Source: Anaerosphaera aminiphila DSM 21120 (GTDB taxonomy: Bacteria > Bacillota > Clostridia > Tissierellales > Peptoniphilaceae). Taken from it: a stretch of 64,000 nt of DNA. The notes below the pieces were generated by a model. That model was given only the letters and a program-made list of their open reading frames with translations, was not told the origin of the DNA and searched no databases. Shown one piece after another: positions 44,781-53,536 of the stretch; positions within the stretch are counted from its first letter, which is position 1, and each line of letters begins with the position of its first letter. Both the position numbers and the translations under genes were made by a program. The stretch lies in assembly GCF_900129925.1 (NCBI RefSeq), contig NZ_FQXI01000006.1:42975-106974 (forward strand), in the 5' to 3' direction.

Positions 44781-45209
44781 ATGAAAAGTTATATGGCTAA
44801 AGCCAATGAAGTAGATAGAAAATGGTATGTAATAGACGCTGAGGGAAAAGTTCTTGGACGACTTGCCACTGAAGTTGCTAGTATACTAAGAGGAAAAAAG
44901 AAACCAATTTACACTCCACATGTAGATACAGGTGACTTTGTAGTAATAATTAATGCTGAAAAAATTAAATTAACAGGTAATAAATGGACAGATAAAGTTC
45001 ACGCTTACCATACTGGATATCCAGGCGGAAGAAAAGAAGTTTCTTACGATCAATTAAGAGAAAAACACCCTGAAAGAGTTATTGAATATGCAGTAAGGGG
45101 AATGCTTCCAAAGAGCAGACTTGGAAGACAAATGTACACTAAACTTAACGTTTATGCAGGAGCTGAACATCCACACGCAGCGCAAAAACCAGAAGTTTAT
45201 GAATTTTAA
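44781..45209 (+). CDS. rplM: 50S ribosomal protein L13
   Basis: 142 residues, the standard length for L13. The motifs [28 protein letters not shown] and the [11 protein letters not shown] block are present. ATG 44781 is chosen because TAGGAGG precedes it; the frame is open further upstream but without a site, and homologues start here. rpsI follows 15 bases downstream. The leader (44720-44780) holds a short GC-containing stretch, and I cannot call an L13 leader motif in it. Confidence 0.96.
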   Translation: MKSYMAKANEVDRKWYVIDAEGKVLGRLATEVASILRGKKKPIYTPHVDTGDFVVIINAEKIKLTGNKWTDKVHAYHTGYPGGRKEVSYDQLREKHPERVIEYAVRGMLPKSRLGRQMYTKLNVYAGAEHPHAAQKPEVYEF

Positions 45210-45224
45210 TTGAGGAGGATATAG

Positions 45225-45617
45225 ATGGATAAGGCACAATATAGAGGCACTGGAAGAAGAAAAACTTCTGTTGCACAAGTTAGATTATTACCAGGAAATG
45301 GACAATTTACTGTTAATGGTAGAGATATAGAAGATTATTTTGATTATGAAACTCTAAAGACAGTAGCAAGATCCCCTCTAGCGTTAACAGATACACTAAC
45401 ACAATATGATGTTATTATAAAAGTAACAGGTGGTGGATTTACAGGACAAGCAGGAGCAATAAGACATGGTATTGCAAGAGCACTTATTGTAGCTGACCCT
45501 GAACGTAGAGCAATCTTAAAGAAAGCTGGATTTTTGACAAGAGATCCGAGAATGAAGGAAAGAAAGAAATACGGTCTTAAAAAAGCAAGACGTGCACCTC
45601 AATTCTCAAAGAGATAA
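45225..45617 (+). CDS. rpsI: 30S ribosomal protein S9
   Basis: 130 residues. Typical are the [17 protein letters not shown] start, [19 protein letters not shown] and the basic C-terminal tail ending in RAPQFSKR, whose last Arg touches P-site tRNA. GAGGAGG precedes the start. It forms the conserved rplM-rpsI pair. A terminator follows. Confidence 0.97.
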   Translation: MDKAQYRGTGRRKTSVAQVRLLPGNGQFTVNGRDIEDYFDYETLKTVARSPLALTDTLTQYDVIIKVTGGGFTGQAGAIRHGIARALIVADPERRAILKKAGFLTRDPRMKERKKYGLKKARRAPQFSKR

Positions 45618-45629
45618 GATTACAAATCA

Positions 45630-45659
45630 AAGCATTGGAATATTCCAGTGCTTTTTTTA
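45630..45659 (+). terminator. Terminator of rplM-rpsI
   Basis: An 11-base-pair stem (AAGCATTGGAA / TTCCAGTGCTT) with a two-base loop and seven T. Confidence 0.92.
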
Positions 45660-45767
45660 TTTGGAGTTTTATTAGTATGGTTTATAGTTATTCTCAATTT
45701 AGAGAGGTCTATATGCTGATTTTATAAGATAATTATTAATTAACGTCAATTGCTATAACCAATAGAA

Positions 45768-45800
45768 AAGACCTTCTTAATAGCATTTTAAGGAGGTCTT
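45768..45800. repeat. Isolated 13-bp inverted repeat
   Basis: AAGACCTTCTTAA (45768-45780) and TTAAGGAGGTCTT (45788-45800) pair along 13 bases with one G-U, in a gene-free stretch (45660-45934). On the plus strand no T-run follows; on the minus strand TTTT follows, so it could be a terminator for a minus-strand transcript. The rest of the stretch shows nothing that I can support. Confidence 0.5.
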
Positions 45801-45934
45801 GATATAAGAAGAGTATTTAAAATGTATGGATAACATTCTTTATTAGTCTTTAAATAAGAAAATTATGTTATTATCGTATGTGATTGTTTTAATTAAATTA
45901 AAGCATAATTAAAAATTATAAAGGATGAATAGAT

Positions 45935-46402
45935 TTGAATATAAAAAATAGAGAAAAAGAAATAGAAGAAATAGTAAATGGAGTATTTAAGATTATAGAT
46001 AAGGATAATATAGATGAAATTAAATACGATGTTATAAGTAGAGGGTGTCCACATGAACCAAAAGGTTTACCAAAAAATAAAATGGGAATTTACATGTTCA
46101 TATATGGTGACAGATTTCTTAAAATTGGAAGAGTTGGCAACAAAAGTAATGCAAGATTTGTTTCTCAACACTACAATCCAAATTCGTCAAAGAGTAATCT
46201 AGCAAAATCAATTCTTAAAGATGAAGATATGAAAGATTTTAACTTAGACGAAAAAAGTGTGGGGAAATGGATAAAAGACGAATGTTTTAGAATAGATATA
46301 TTAGTTGATGATAGTTTAGGAATAAGAGCACTTAGTGTGATTGAAAGTATTTTACAGTATAAGTATAAACCTATATATGAGGGTTTTAAATCTCAAAGGT
46401 GA
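45935..46402 (+). CDS. GIY-YIG-like nuclease domain protein
   Basis: 155 residues. The middle shows GIYMF (about 50-54) followed by FLKIGRVG (about 61-68), a NARFVSQHYNP stretch and a late ALSVIESILQYKYKPIYEG. This is the pattern of a small stand-alone GIY-YIG nuclease family (GIY tyrosine, KIGR arginine, C-terminal Glu). The first motif is GIY with the second strand reading LKIG in place of YIG. The start is TTG 45935 after AAGGATG. It is a single-gene transcript in an AT-rich region with decayed-looking flanks; the role could be DNA repair, restriction or a mobile remnant. Confidence 0.65.
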   Translation: MNIKNREKEIEEIVNGVFKIIDKDNIDEIKYDVISRGCPHEPKGLPKNKMGIYMFIYGDRFLKIGRVGNKSNARFVSQHYNPNSSKSNLAKSILKDEDMKDFNLDEKSVGKWIKDECFRIDILVDDSLGIRALSVIESILQYKYKPIYEGFKSQR

Positions 46403-46704
46403 TAAATTTTACATAGGAGAAAATATAGATATAAATTTTTAACTAATTACATAACCATAATAGATATAGTGGCTGTGGCAATAAATAACCTCACTAGATC
46501 AGATAGTTTAAATAGAAATATATGGGAGAAGTGAATGGTAATATTTTTTATTTTTACTGAAATAGAAAGTATATTAGTTTTGCGAAATCCAGGAGAGTTT
46601 AGTCAACAGGAGATATACTTTTTCATCTAGTAAATACAACTTCATTTTTATACTTTACAATATCTATGTTGACATATAATTTAATAAGAGTCTTTAATAA
46701 GTAA
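46403..46704. other. Gene-free AT-rich stretch
   Basis: About 300 bases without a supportable gene. A 31-codon frame with ATG at 46535, behind GGGAGAAGTGA, ends at 46630; it looks like neither a membrane nor a known small protein, and could be a remnant. A terminator follows at 46705. Confidence 0.4.
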
Positions 46705-46737
46705 ACCCAACAATACTAGTTTGTATTGTTGGGTCTT
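46705..46737. terminator. Terminator hairpin
   Basis: A 12-base-pair perfect stem (ACCCAACAATAC with its complement) with a six-base loop, T-rich on the plus side. It lies directly after the stop of the minus-strand gene at 46738 and may also end plus-strand transcription. Confidence 0.75.
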
Positions 46738-46980
46738 TTAACTATTCATTCCAAGCAATATTGTGGAAAATATAAAAAATAGAAATAACCAAGGTAAAAA
46801 ATAGTACTTTTCTTCTTTTGACAAAACTATAAATATAGAGCCCAGTATTCCTGAAGTGGGAGCAGCTATAAGAAGATATACCATATCTCCACAAACTATT
46901 GATAAAACTATTCCAAGTATATATGTAAATATACAAGTAAAACTTAAATATAAAAAGACTTTGCGAATATTTATTTTCAT
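46738..46980 (-). CDS. Small membrane protein of 80 residues
   Basis: Three predicted membrane segments (about 8-27, 31-50 and 58-76) with a short basic N-terminus and a KEEKYY loop. AGGAGTG eight bases upstream supports the start. No family was recognised. It is the last gene of a minus-strand run led by the CmpB-like protein. A tandem 18-base duplication (46994-47029) separates it from the 33-residue gene upstream. Confidence 0.65.
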   Translation of the reverse strand: MKINIRKVFLYLSFTCIFTYILGIVLSIVCGDMVYLLIAAPTSGILGSIFIVLSKEEKYYFLPWLFLFFIFSTILLGMNS

Positions 46981-46993
46981 ATTTTCACTCCTA

Positions 46994-47029
46994 ATTTAAA
47001 TGTTGTTATTAATTTAAATGTTGTTATTA
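46994..47029. repeat. Perfect tandem duplication of 18 bases
   Basis: The unit AATTTAAATGTTGTTATT occurs twice in direct succession just ahead of the Shine-Dalgarno region of the 80-residue membrane protein. Copy number could vary by slippage. Confidence 0.85.
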
Positions 47030-47040
47030 AAATGAAGATA

Positions 47041-47142
47041 TCACACTTTTAAGTAATTAAATTTAAAAATACTTTTATAAAATATGGCAAGTAAAAATAT
47101 AATTAAGTTAATTGCCAATATAAAAACAAATAATTTTAGCAT
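47041..47142 (-). CDS. 33-residue membrane peptide
   Basis: ATG at 47142 follows GGAG at eight bases (TTTGGAGATAATAT). It opens 33 codons: MLKLFVFILAINLIIFLL, a single transmembrane helix, then a short basic tail with KSIFKFNYLKV. Position 25 bases downstream of the CmpB-like gene on the same strand supports it. The hydrophobic content is too well ordered for random AT-rich DNA, but translation is not proved. Confidence 0.5.
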   Translation of the reverse strand: MLKLFVFILAINLIIFLLAIFYKSIFKFNYLKV

Positions 47143-47166
47143 ATATTATCTCCAAATTTTATATAA

Positions 47167-47955
47167 TTATCTATCTCTTAGTTTTTTTGCGATTTCCTTA
47201 AATAAGTTATCTCTATCTGCATCTAGGTTTGGAAATGATTTAAAAAACTTTTTCTGACGAGATAATTCATTATTTAATATATAGTTATATTTTTCTTTAA
47301 GTTGATTGTAAGTATATTTAAGTTCATCTTTTGTTCTACCCATATCCTCAACGTTTTCAACGAGTCTCTTACTCATGTCGTCAGCTAGAGACCTTAGTTC
47401 TTGAGCTATATTGTCAATTTCTTCATACTTACTTCTAAGTTTTAATATAGAAAGAGAAGTTGAAATTATGTCAATTAAAAAAGTAAATATAAATACTATA
47501 GTTATAAAAGTTGGAATAAAGCTTATATTAGTCCAAAATAAGTCATTTAGCTTTAGTATTATGGGCATAATTACAAAGCATACTACAGTTCCTCCAACTC
47601 CCCACATAAGTGAATATCTAAGGCATATGTAGCCGTGAAAATTGTAGGGCATATTTGAATAGTCCCACCATCTTCTGTGAAGAATTTGAAATAGCAGAGC
47701 ACCTGCCACAAGTTCCACTACAGTTGCAATAATTGTGCTTCCAATAAAAACTAAAAATATATTGTCAATTCCATATATAAATTGTAGTACAAATATTAAA
47801 CCAAATCCATATATGGGACATATTGGTCCGTTTAACATTCCCGTATTGACGTATCTTTTATGTACCACAAAAATAAAAGTAACTTCTGTAACCCAGCCTA
47901 AGAATGAAAATACAAAGAATAAAAATACATATTGTAAAAAGCTTAGTTCTGCCAT
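47167..47955 (-). CDS. CmpB-type membrane protein (putative ABC transporter permease)
   Basis: 262 residues. Five membrane segments in the first 165 residues carry the family signature: FLGWVTEV, NGPICPIYGFG, the RRWWDYS-PYNFHGYICLRYSL block. The C-terminal part (about 175-262) is a coiled coil, probably cytosolic. The family is annotated ABC_trans_CmpB (PF06541), though no ATPase is associated and the permease label is doubtful. GAGGGAAG precedes the start. Two small membrane genes follow on the same strand. Confidence 0.82.
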   Translation of the reverse strand: MAELSFLQYVFLFFVFSFLGWVTEVTFIFVVHKRYVNTGMLNGPICPIYGFGLIFVLQFIYGIDNIFLVFIGSTIIATVVELVAGALLFQILHRRWWDYSNMPYNFHGYICLRYSLMWGVGGTVVCFVIMPIILKLNDLFWTNISFIPTFITIVFIFTFLIDIISTSLSILKLRSKYEEIDNIAQELRSLADDMSKRLVENVEDMGRTKDELKYTYNQLKEKYNYILNNELSRQKKFFKSFPNLDADRDNLFKEIAKKLRDR

Positions 47956-48060
47956 TGATTCACTTCCCTCTTTTGACTTGCTTTAAATATATTATGCTAT
48001 AATAATTTTAAAAGCAATTTATTTATACCCCATTAAGGGAAATCTTATAAGGAGATTACA

Positions 48061-48672
48061 GTGAAATTAGATAGAAGTTTTTTTAATAGAGACACTATTA
48101 TGGTAGCTAAAGAGTTACTTGGAAAAGTAATTGTCAGAAAATATGGAAGTGTAGAACTGGTGGGGCGAATTGTTGAAACAGAGGCCTATACGGGATACTT
48201 AGACAAGGGAAGTCACACCTATAATGGAAAGAGAACTAATAGGACAGAGGTAATGTACGGCGAGGCAGGTCACTTATATGTATATTTAAACTATGGAATG
48301 TATAATTTGACAAATATTGTAACTAATGAAAAAAATTTAGGCGAGGCTGTTTTGTTAAGAGGAATTGAGCCTATTTCCGAAATTGAAGAAATGTCAAAAA
48401 ACAGGTTTAAGAAAAGTTATGAAGAACTAAATAGCTATCAGAGGAAAAACTTTTCAAATGGACCTGGAAAACTGTCTATGGCAATGAATATTACTAGAGA
48501 TGACGATGGTAAAGATCTATGTAGTTTTGAAGACGTTTACTTAAGAGATGATGGATATAAGAATTTTAGCATAGTTGAGTCTAAGAGAGTTGGAATAGAT
48601 TATGCAGAAGAGGCCATAGATTTTTTATACAGATTTTATATAGAGGGAAGTGACTATGTTTCAGTTAAATAA
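48061..48672 (+). CDS. DNA-3-methyladenine glycosylase (AAG/MPG type)
   Basis: 203 residues, a monofunctional base excision repair glycosylase of the AAG fold. ETEAYTG with the catalytic Glu lies near residue 38, followed by the SHTYNGKRTNRTEVMYGEAGHLYVYLNYGMYN block with the intercalating Tyr region. It removes alkylated or deaminated purines. The start is GTG 48061 after AAGGAG. The downstream DUF1294 gene overlaps its end by about 17 bases. Confidence 0.93.
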   Translation: MKLDRSFFNRDTIMVAKELLGKVIVRKYGSVELVGRIVETEAYTGYLDKGSHTYNGKRTNRTEVMYGEAGHLYVYLNYGMYNLTNIVTNEKNLGEAVLLRGIEPISEIEEMSKNRFKKSYEELNSYQRKNFSNGPGKLSMAMNITRDDDGKDLCSFEDVYLRDDGYKNFSIVESKRVGIDYAEEAIDFLYRFYIEGSDYVSVK

Positions 48673-48940
48673 ATATTTCTTATACTATTTAATTTTCATA
48701 AATATTTTTTCTTTTATACTATTTTATATAGATAAGAGAAGGGCAGTAAAAAATAATACCAGAAATAGAATTTCAGAAAACAATTTACTTTTAAGTGCAT
48801 TTTTATTTGGCTCACTTGGAGCTCTTATAGCAATGCTACTTTTTCATCACAAGACAAAAAAACTTAAATTCAAAATTTTAGTTCCACTATTTTTAATAGT
48901 ACAAGTAATTGGAATATATTATTTTAAAGTATTGTACTAA
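48656..48940 (+). CDS. DUF1294 membrane protein
   Basis: About 94 residues with three membrane segments and the DUF1294 pattern: FYIDKRRAVKN near the first helix end, NRISENNLLLSAFLFGSLGA and FHHKTKK. The function is unknown; in cold-shock fusions the domain is attached to RNA-binding parts. ATG 48656 behind GGGAAG lies inside the glycosylase gene, so translation is probably coupled. Confidence 0.88.
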   Translation: MFQLNKYFLYYLIFINIFSFILFYIDKRRAVKNNTRNRISENNLLLSAFLFGSLGALIAMLLFHHKTKKLKFKILVPLFLIVQVIGIYYFKVLY

Positions 48941-48961
48941 GTGTTTTAAATATTATTAATA

Positions 48962-49010
48962 AAAATAGAACCAACTTAAAGTGAAGTTTAAGTTGGTTCT
49001 ATTAATTTAA
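48962..49010. terminator. Bidirectional terminator
   Basis: A 17-base-pair perfect stem (AATAGAACCAACTTAAA with its complement) with a six-base loop, flanked by A and T runs, between converging DUF1294 and the hydroxylase operon. Confidence 0.92.
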
Positions 49011-49023
49011 GTTAGTATAATAT

Positions 49024-51300
49024 TTAATCAAGTGCCATTAAAATATCTTCCGGCTTTATTGGAAGTCTTCTAAAGTTTTTATTTGTGGCATTGTAAATTG
49101 CATTTGCAATTGCAGGAGCAGAAGTGTTAATTACAACTTCTCCAATTGACTTTGCTCCAAAGGGACCCGTTGGTTCAAAACTCTCTCTAAATTCAACTTT
49201 TAATTCACCAATGTCCAGTCTGGTTGGGATTCTATAGTTCATAAAACTGTCTGTTGTAATTTTTCCCCTACTGTCATATTGAACGTCTTCATATAGAGCA
49301 TAGCCAATTCCCTGAACGATTCCACTTTCAACTTGAACTCTTGCCAAGTTTTCATTTATAACTGTTCCACAGTCAACTATTCCCACAAATTTTTTAACTA
49401 CTGCCTCTCCAGTCAACAAGTCTGTCTCCACTAGAGAAAATCCTGCCATAAATGGAGGTGGAGAGTCGTCGTTGCCAAAGTGACCTGTTTCAATAATTGT
49501 ATGGCCTTCTTCGCCGGCAGTGAGGTTTTCAGAAAGGGAAATTAAGTCAATTATACGGTCTTCTGAACTAAAAACATTTCCGTCAAATTCAACGCTTTCA
49601 CTATTTACATTTAAGAATTTTGAAGCTTCCAGCTTAAGTCTTTCAACCATTTGTTCGCTGGCTCTTACAACTGCATTTCCAGTAGTGTATGCTCCGCTTG
49701 AGGCATAAGAACCCGGATCAAAGGGAGTTAAGTCAGTATCTGCAACAATAAGTGAAATGTTTTCCATATCGGTTTTTAAGATTTCAGCAGCCATTTGAAC
49801 CATTATCGTGTCTGTTCCCGTACCGGCGTCAGTACAGCTCACAAATAAAGTGTAGTCTCCACTTTCATTTAATTTAATTTGAGCTGTGGAAGTATCTATT
49901 TTTTCGATTCCTGAGCCTTGCATTGTTATAGCCATTCCCACACTTAAAATTTTATCATCAGATATTTTTTTATAGGGATAAAATTTATCCCACTTTATAA
50001 GTTCTTTACCTCTTAATATACATTCATCAAGTCTTGAACTCCTAATGTCCTTGTTAAAAGATACTGTTAAATCTCCTTGGCGAGTTAAATTTTTAAGTCT
50101 AAGCTCAATAGGGTCCATATTAATTTTGGCAGCTAATTCGTTAATGGCAGACTCAACTGCAAATGCTCCCTGAGTCGCCCCATAGCCCCTAAAAGCTCCT
50201 GCTGGCATCTTGTTAGTATAAACGGCCCTACCGGTAAACCTTGAAGCTGAAATCGAGTTATAGAGGGGCAGAGTTTTTTCGCCTATTAACTTTAAAGTAG
50301 TCCAAGCGTGGTATCCATATGCACCTTGATCTGAAAGAGCATCTATGTCAAGACTTTTTATAGTTCCATCACTTTCTGCTCCGATTTTAACTTTTATTTT
50401 TGTAGCGTGTCTACTATTTGTAGCATAGTAGGTTTCTTTTCTATCGTATACTATTTTTGCACTTCTTCCGGTTTTTAAAGTTACAATTGCCACATAAATT
50501 TCAGATTCCGAAGTTTGCTTTGCTCCAAAGGCACCGCCAATACGTGGCTTTATAACTCTAATCTTACTTGGGGACATTTCAAGAGCCCTTGCAAGCTGAC
50601 GCTTTATGTGAAAGGGAACTTGAGTTGAAGTGATTACAACCAGTCTGTTAAAGGAGTCAATATAACTGTAAGATCTAAAAGTTTCCATCATAGACTGAGC
50701 TTGAGCTTGAGTATAGTAAGTGGAGTTGATTTTTACAGGTGAGGACTCATATACTTTATCAACGTCTTCTTCGCCAAAACTCAAGTTATGCTGTCCCACA
50801 ATATTTTTTTCATAGTCATATAGACCTACGCTTTGAGGCAAATTGCTAAAGGGTTTTTCACTGTGAACTATAGGTCCTGTTTCAGCCTCTTCGAAGTCTA
50901 TAACAGAGTCGAGCTCTTCATATTCTACCTTGATTAGTTTCATTGCTCTATCTGCAATTTTTGCACTTTCTGCTGCAACTATGGCAACAGGGTCGCCTAC
51001 AAATCTAACTTCCTGATCTAAAATAAGTCTGTCATAGGGCGATGGCTCAGGATAGGATTGTCCAGCAAGAGTAAATTTGGTTTGAGGAACATCTTTATAA
51101 GTTAAAATACATTCAACACCTTCAATTTTTAAGGCGTTAGATACGTCGATTTCTCTTATTAGAGCATGGGGATGTGGACTTCTTAAAAGTTTTACAATTA
51201 GAGCATTTGAATCGGCTAAGTCGTCAGTATAAACACTTCTACTCTGTAGAATGGAAGTGCTGTCAATTTTTTTTATGTTTTTTCCTATATACTTCAACAC
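49024..51300 (-). CDS. Molybdenum hydroxylase large subunit (xanthine dehydrogenase family)
   Basis: 758 residues binding the molybdopterin cofactor. An N-terminal aldehyde oxidase a/b hammerhead domain (about 18-130) is followed by the Moco-binding domains (about 150-755) with the GGAFGAK, AFRGYGATQ and GSYASSGAYTTGN motifs. Near the C-terminus GPFGAKSIGE holds the catalytic Glu. It works with the [2Fe-2S] and FAD subunits just upstream to hydroxylate a purine or related N-heterocycle; the substrate cannot be set from the sequence. No Moco synthesis or XdhC-type sulfurase gene is in the window. Confidence 0.9.
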   Translation of the reverse strand: MLKYIGKNIKKIDSTSILQSRSVYTDDLADSNALIVKLLRSPHPHALIREIDVSNALKIEGVECILTYKDVPQTKFTLAGQSYPEPSPYDRLILDQEVRFVGDPVAIVAAESAKIADRAMKLIKVEYEELDSVIDFEEAETGPIVHSEKPFSNLPQSVGLYDYEKNIVGQHNLSFGEEDVDKVYESSPVKINSTYYTQAQAQSMMETFRSYSYIDSFNRLVVITSTQVPFHIKRQLARALEMSPSKIRVIKPRIGGAFGAKQTSESEIYVAIVTLKTGRSAKIVYDRKETYYATNSRHATKIKVKIGAESDGTIKSLDIDALSDQGAYGYHAWTTLKLIGEKTLPLYNSISASRFTGRAVYTNKMPAGAFRGYGATQGAFAVESAINELAAKINMDPIELRLKNLTRQGDLTVSFNKDIRSSRLDECILRGKELIKWDKFYPYKKISDDKILSVGMAITMQGSGIEKIDTSTAQIKLNESGDYTLFVSCTDAGTGTDTIMVQMAAEILKTDMENISLIVADTDLTPFDPGSYASSGAYTTGNAVVRASEQMVERLKLEASKFLNVNSESVEFDGNVFSSEDRIIDLISLSENLTAGEEGHTIIETGHFGNDDSPPPFMAGFSLVETDLLTGEAVVKKFVGIVDCGTVINENLARVQVESGIVQGIGYALYEDVQYDSRGKITTDSFMNYRIPTRLDIGELKVEFRESFEPTGPFGAKSIGEVVINTSAPAIANAIYNATNKNFRRLPIKPEDILMALD

Positions 51301-51746
51301 TACACCTCCAAATACTTTTTAATTGCTCGCATTTGACTTTCATATCCAGTACATCTGCACAAGTTTCCGCTTAAATAATTTTTTATAAATTCATCACTTG
51401 GATTTTTATAGTTTTTCTTTAGAGACACTGTGTTAATTATAAATCCCGAAGAACAGTAACCACATTGGTCTGCTCCTTCTTCAGCTATAAAGTCGGAAAG
51501 AATTTTTGCGTCACTTCCTATTCCTTCAAGGGTAGTAATATTTTTATCTTCACATTGAACAGTTAGAAGAGTGCAGCTCAAATAGGACAAATCATCTATT
51601 AAAACAGAGCAAAGCCCACAATTGGAAGTTTCACAAGCTCTCTTTACAGATTTAAAACCTAAGTTTCTAATAGTATTTAATAGAAGTTCATCAGGAGCAA
51701 CATCTAAGTTATATGTCTTTTTATTTATATTTAAATTAACTTTCAT
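51300..51746 (-). CDS. Molybdenum hydroxylase [2Fe-2S] subunit
   Basis: About 148 residues. The N-terminal plant-type ferredoxin domain has the CETSNCGLCSVLID cluster motif plus a later Cys. The C-terminal four-helix domain has CGYCSSGFI and CRCTGYE. Both clusters look intact. ATG at 51746 is fixed by GGAGG. It overlaps the end of the FAD subunit gene by about 11 bases. Its stop shares the border with the large subunit start, so the three genes form one operon. Confidence 0.93.
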   Translation of the reverse strand: MKVNLNINKKTYNLDVAPDELLLNTIRNLGFKSVKRACETSNCGLCSVLIDDLSYLSCTLLTVQCEDKNITTLEGIGSDAKILSDFIAEEGADQCGYCSSGFIINTVSLKKNYKNPSDEFIKNYLSGNLCRCTGYESQMRAIKKYLEV

Positions 51747-52536
51747 AGTTATCCTCCAGTTCAAGAATAGCTCTTTTAAATAAATTTCCAGCTAGTTTTT
51801 TTCTATACTCTCCACTTGCCTTTGCATTGGAGCTAAAAGAAACCTCTTCAAATAAAATTTCTCTTGCACGGGAAATATCTATACTATTATTATTTTCAGA
51901 TAAGTACTTAGATGTATTGTGGCATAAAAGAGCAAGCCCCGGCCTTGCGCCTACACTTACCAGATAATTTGAATTTCTTTTAGACACGCCCACATTTACA
52001 ATAGAAAAATCAGTTTTTGTGCTTCTAAGGGATTTAAAGCTACAGTTTATTTTTTCCTTTGGAATAAATATTTTAAGCAAGATGTCTTTTTTAATGTTCT
52101 TACTTAAAAATTCTTCTAAGCTCATTTTTCCGTTTTTGTGTAGCAATACACTTGCATTTAAAACCAGAAGTGTTGGAATAAAATCAGAAAACCCATACTT
52201 TGAATAGACACTCGCTCCAACAGTTACATGATTTCTAAATTGTGAACCTACAATATTTTCAGTGCATTTTATTAAAGCACCGTCTGCAAAAGTACTAAAA
52301 GCATCAAATCTTCCGATGTCACCGTAAGTTGCATAAGCTCCAAGTTCGTATTCAGTTTCTCTTTCTACAATATTGTTTAATTCTAAATTGGACAAGTCTA
52401 TTGCGACATTGTATTTTTTATTAGATAGTTTTAAAAATGTATTTCCACCAAGTATTACATTATTGCGAGAATTTTGTAATATTTCATAGGCCTCTTCAAC
52501 AGAAGTGGGCTTTAAATAATTGTTTAATTGAAACAT
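51736..52536 (-). CDS. Molybdenum hydroxylase FAD-binding subunit
   Basis: 266 residues of the FAD_binding_5/CO dehydrogenase medium subunit family. An N-terminal ILGGNTFLKL-type FAD loop (near 30) precedes a central TVGASVYSKYG stretch, and the C-terminal domain has the SAKASGEYRKKLA-like NAKASGEYRKK motif. It passes electrons to NAD or another acceptor. TAGGAGAG precedes the start. It leads the operon in the order FAD, Fe-S, Moco. Confidence 0.92.
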   Translation of the reverse strand: MFQLNNYLKPTSVEEAYEILQNSRNNVILGGNTFLKLSNKKYNVAIDLSNLELNNIVERETEYELGAYATYGDIGRFDAFSTFADGALIKCTENIVGSQFRNHVTVGASVYSKYGFSDFIPTLLVLNASVLLHKNGKMSLEEFLSKNIKKDILLKIFIPKEKINCSFKSLRSTKTDFSIVNVGVSKRNSNYLVSVGARPGLALLCHNTSKYLSENNNSIDISRAREILFEEVSFSSNAKASGEYRKKLAGNLFKRAILELEDNYES

Positions 52537-52601
52537 TGTTCTCTCCTATTCATATTTTAATAAAACTATTATACCATTTATATACAATATATCTATTCAA
52601 T

Positions 52602-52616
52602 TAACTCTAAGAGTTA
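52602..52616. promoter_or_regulatory. 15-bp palindrome between divergent operons
   Basis: TAACTCTAAGAGTTA is a perfect palindrome around a central base, in the 180-base gap between the molybdenum hydroxylase operon and ecfA1. It is a possible operator, though no regulator gene is adjacent. The minus strand has a TATAAT-like box between it and the hydroxylase start. Confidence 0.45.
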
Positions 52617-52714
52617 GATATTTCAAGAAACTATTGAAAACTTGAACTGCATGTAATAAACTATAAAATTATAGCGGGACGTAATTGTATGATAAAAATA
52701 AAAAAGGTAAATAT

Positions 52715-53536
52715 ATGATAAAAATAAAAAATGTTTTTTTTAAATATGAAAATAGTGAAGAATCAAATTATGTAATAGAAGACTTGAATTTTGAAGTAGA
52801 AGAAGGCGAATTTGTAGCTGTACTTGGTCATAATGGCAGCGGGAAAAGTACTTTGGCAAAATTAATTAATGGATTAATAGTGCCCACTTCAGGAGAAGTT
52901 ACTGTAGATGATATGAATACAAAAAAAGATGAAGAAATTTGGAATGTCAGATCCAGAGCGGGAATGGTATTTCAAAATCCAGACAACCAATTAGTTGCAA
53001 CTGTAGTAGAAGAAGATGTTGCCTTTGGTCCGGAAAATTTAGGTGTGCCCACAGAGGAAATTCAAAAGAGAGTGGACTTGTCTCTTGAGGCCGTTGGAAT
53101 GAGCGATCACAGAAAGAGCTCTCCTCATATGCTCTCAGGTGGACAAAAGCAAAGAGTTGCAATAGCAGGTATACTCGCCATGTCTCCGGAGTATATCATC
53201 TTAGATGAGCCCACAGCAATGCTTGACCCAATAGGTAGAAGAGAAGTTATGGACACTATAAAAAAATTAAACAGAGAACAAAAAAAGACTATTATTTTAA
53301 TAACTCACTACATGGATGAAGCTGCACTTAGTGACAGATTAGTTATTATGGAAGCTGGTAAAATCATCTTAGAGGGAAAGCCGAGAGAAGTATTTTCTCA
53401 TGTGGAAAAAGTTAAGTCTATTGGTCTTGACGTTCCACAAGTTACGGAGCTTGCATATGAACTTAAAATGGATGGATTTGACATTGATGAAAAAGTTTTA
53501 AGTGTAGATGAATTAGTAGGTGAAATATGTCGCTAA
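52715..53536 (+). CDS. ecfA1: ECF transporter ATPase EcfA1
   Basis: About 273 residues. Walker [10 protein letters not shown] lies near residue 39, the Q loop in MVFQNPDNQ, the ABC signature LSGGQKQR and Walker [13 protein letters not shown]-terminal extension typical of Ecf ATPases follows. It pairs with EcfA2 to power S components such as RibU. ATG 52715 is preferred; the 5' frame is open to TTG 52685, and TATGATAAAAATAAAAAA (18 bases) is present twice around this region (52688-52705, 52714-52731). ecfA2 overlaps its end by ten bases. Confidence 0.94.
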   Translation: MIKIKNVFFKYENSEESNYVIEDLNFEVEEGEFVAVLGHNGSGKSTLAKLINGLIVPTSGEVTVDDMNTKKDEEIWNVRSRAGMVFQNPDNQLVATVVEEDVAFGPENLGVPTEEIQKRVDLSLEAVGMSDHRKSSPHMLSGGQKQRVAIAGILAMSPEYIILDEPTAMLDPIGRREVMDTIKKLNREQKKTIILITHYMDEAALSDRLVIMEAGKIILEGKPREVFSHVEKVKSIGLDVPQVTELAYELKMDGFDIDEKVLSVDELVGEICR

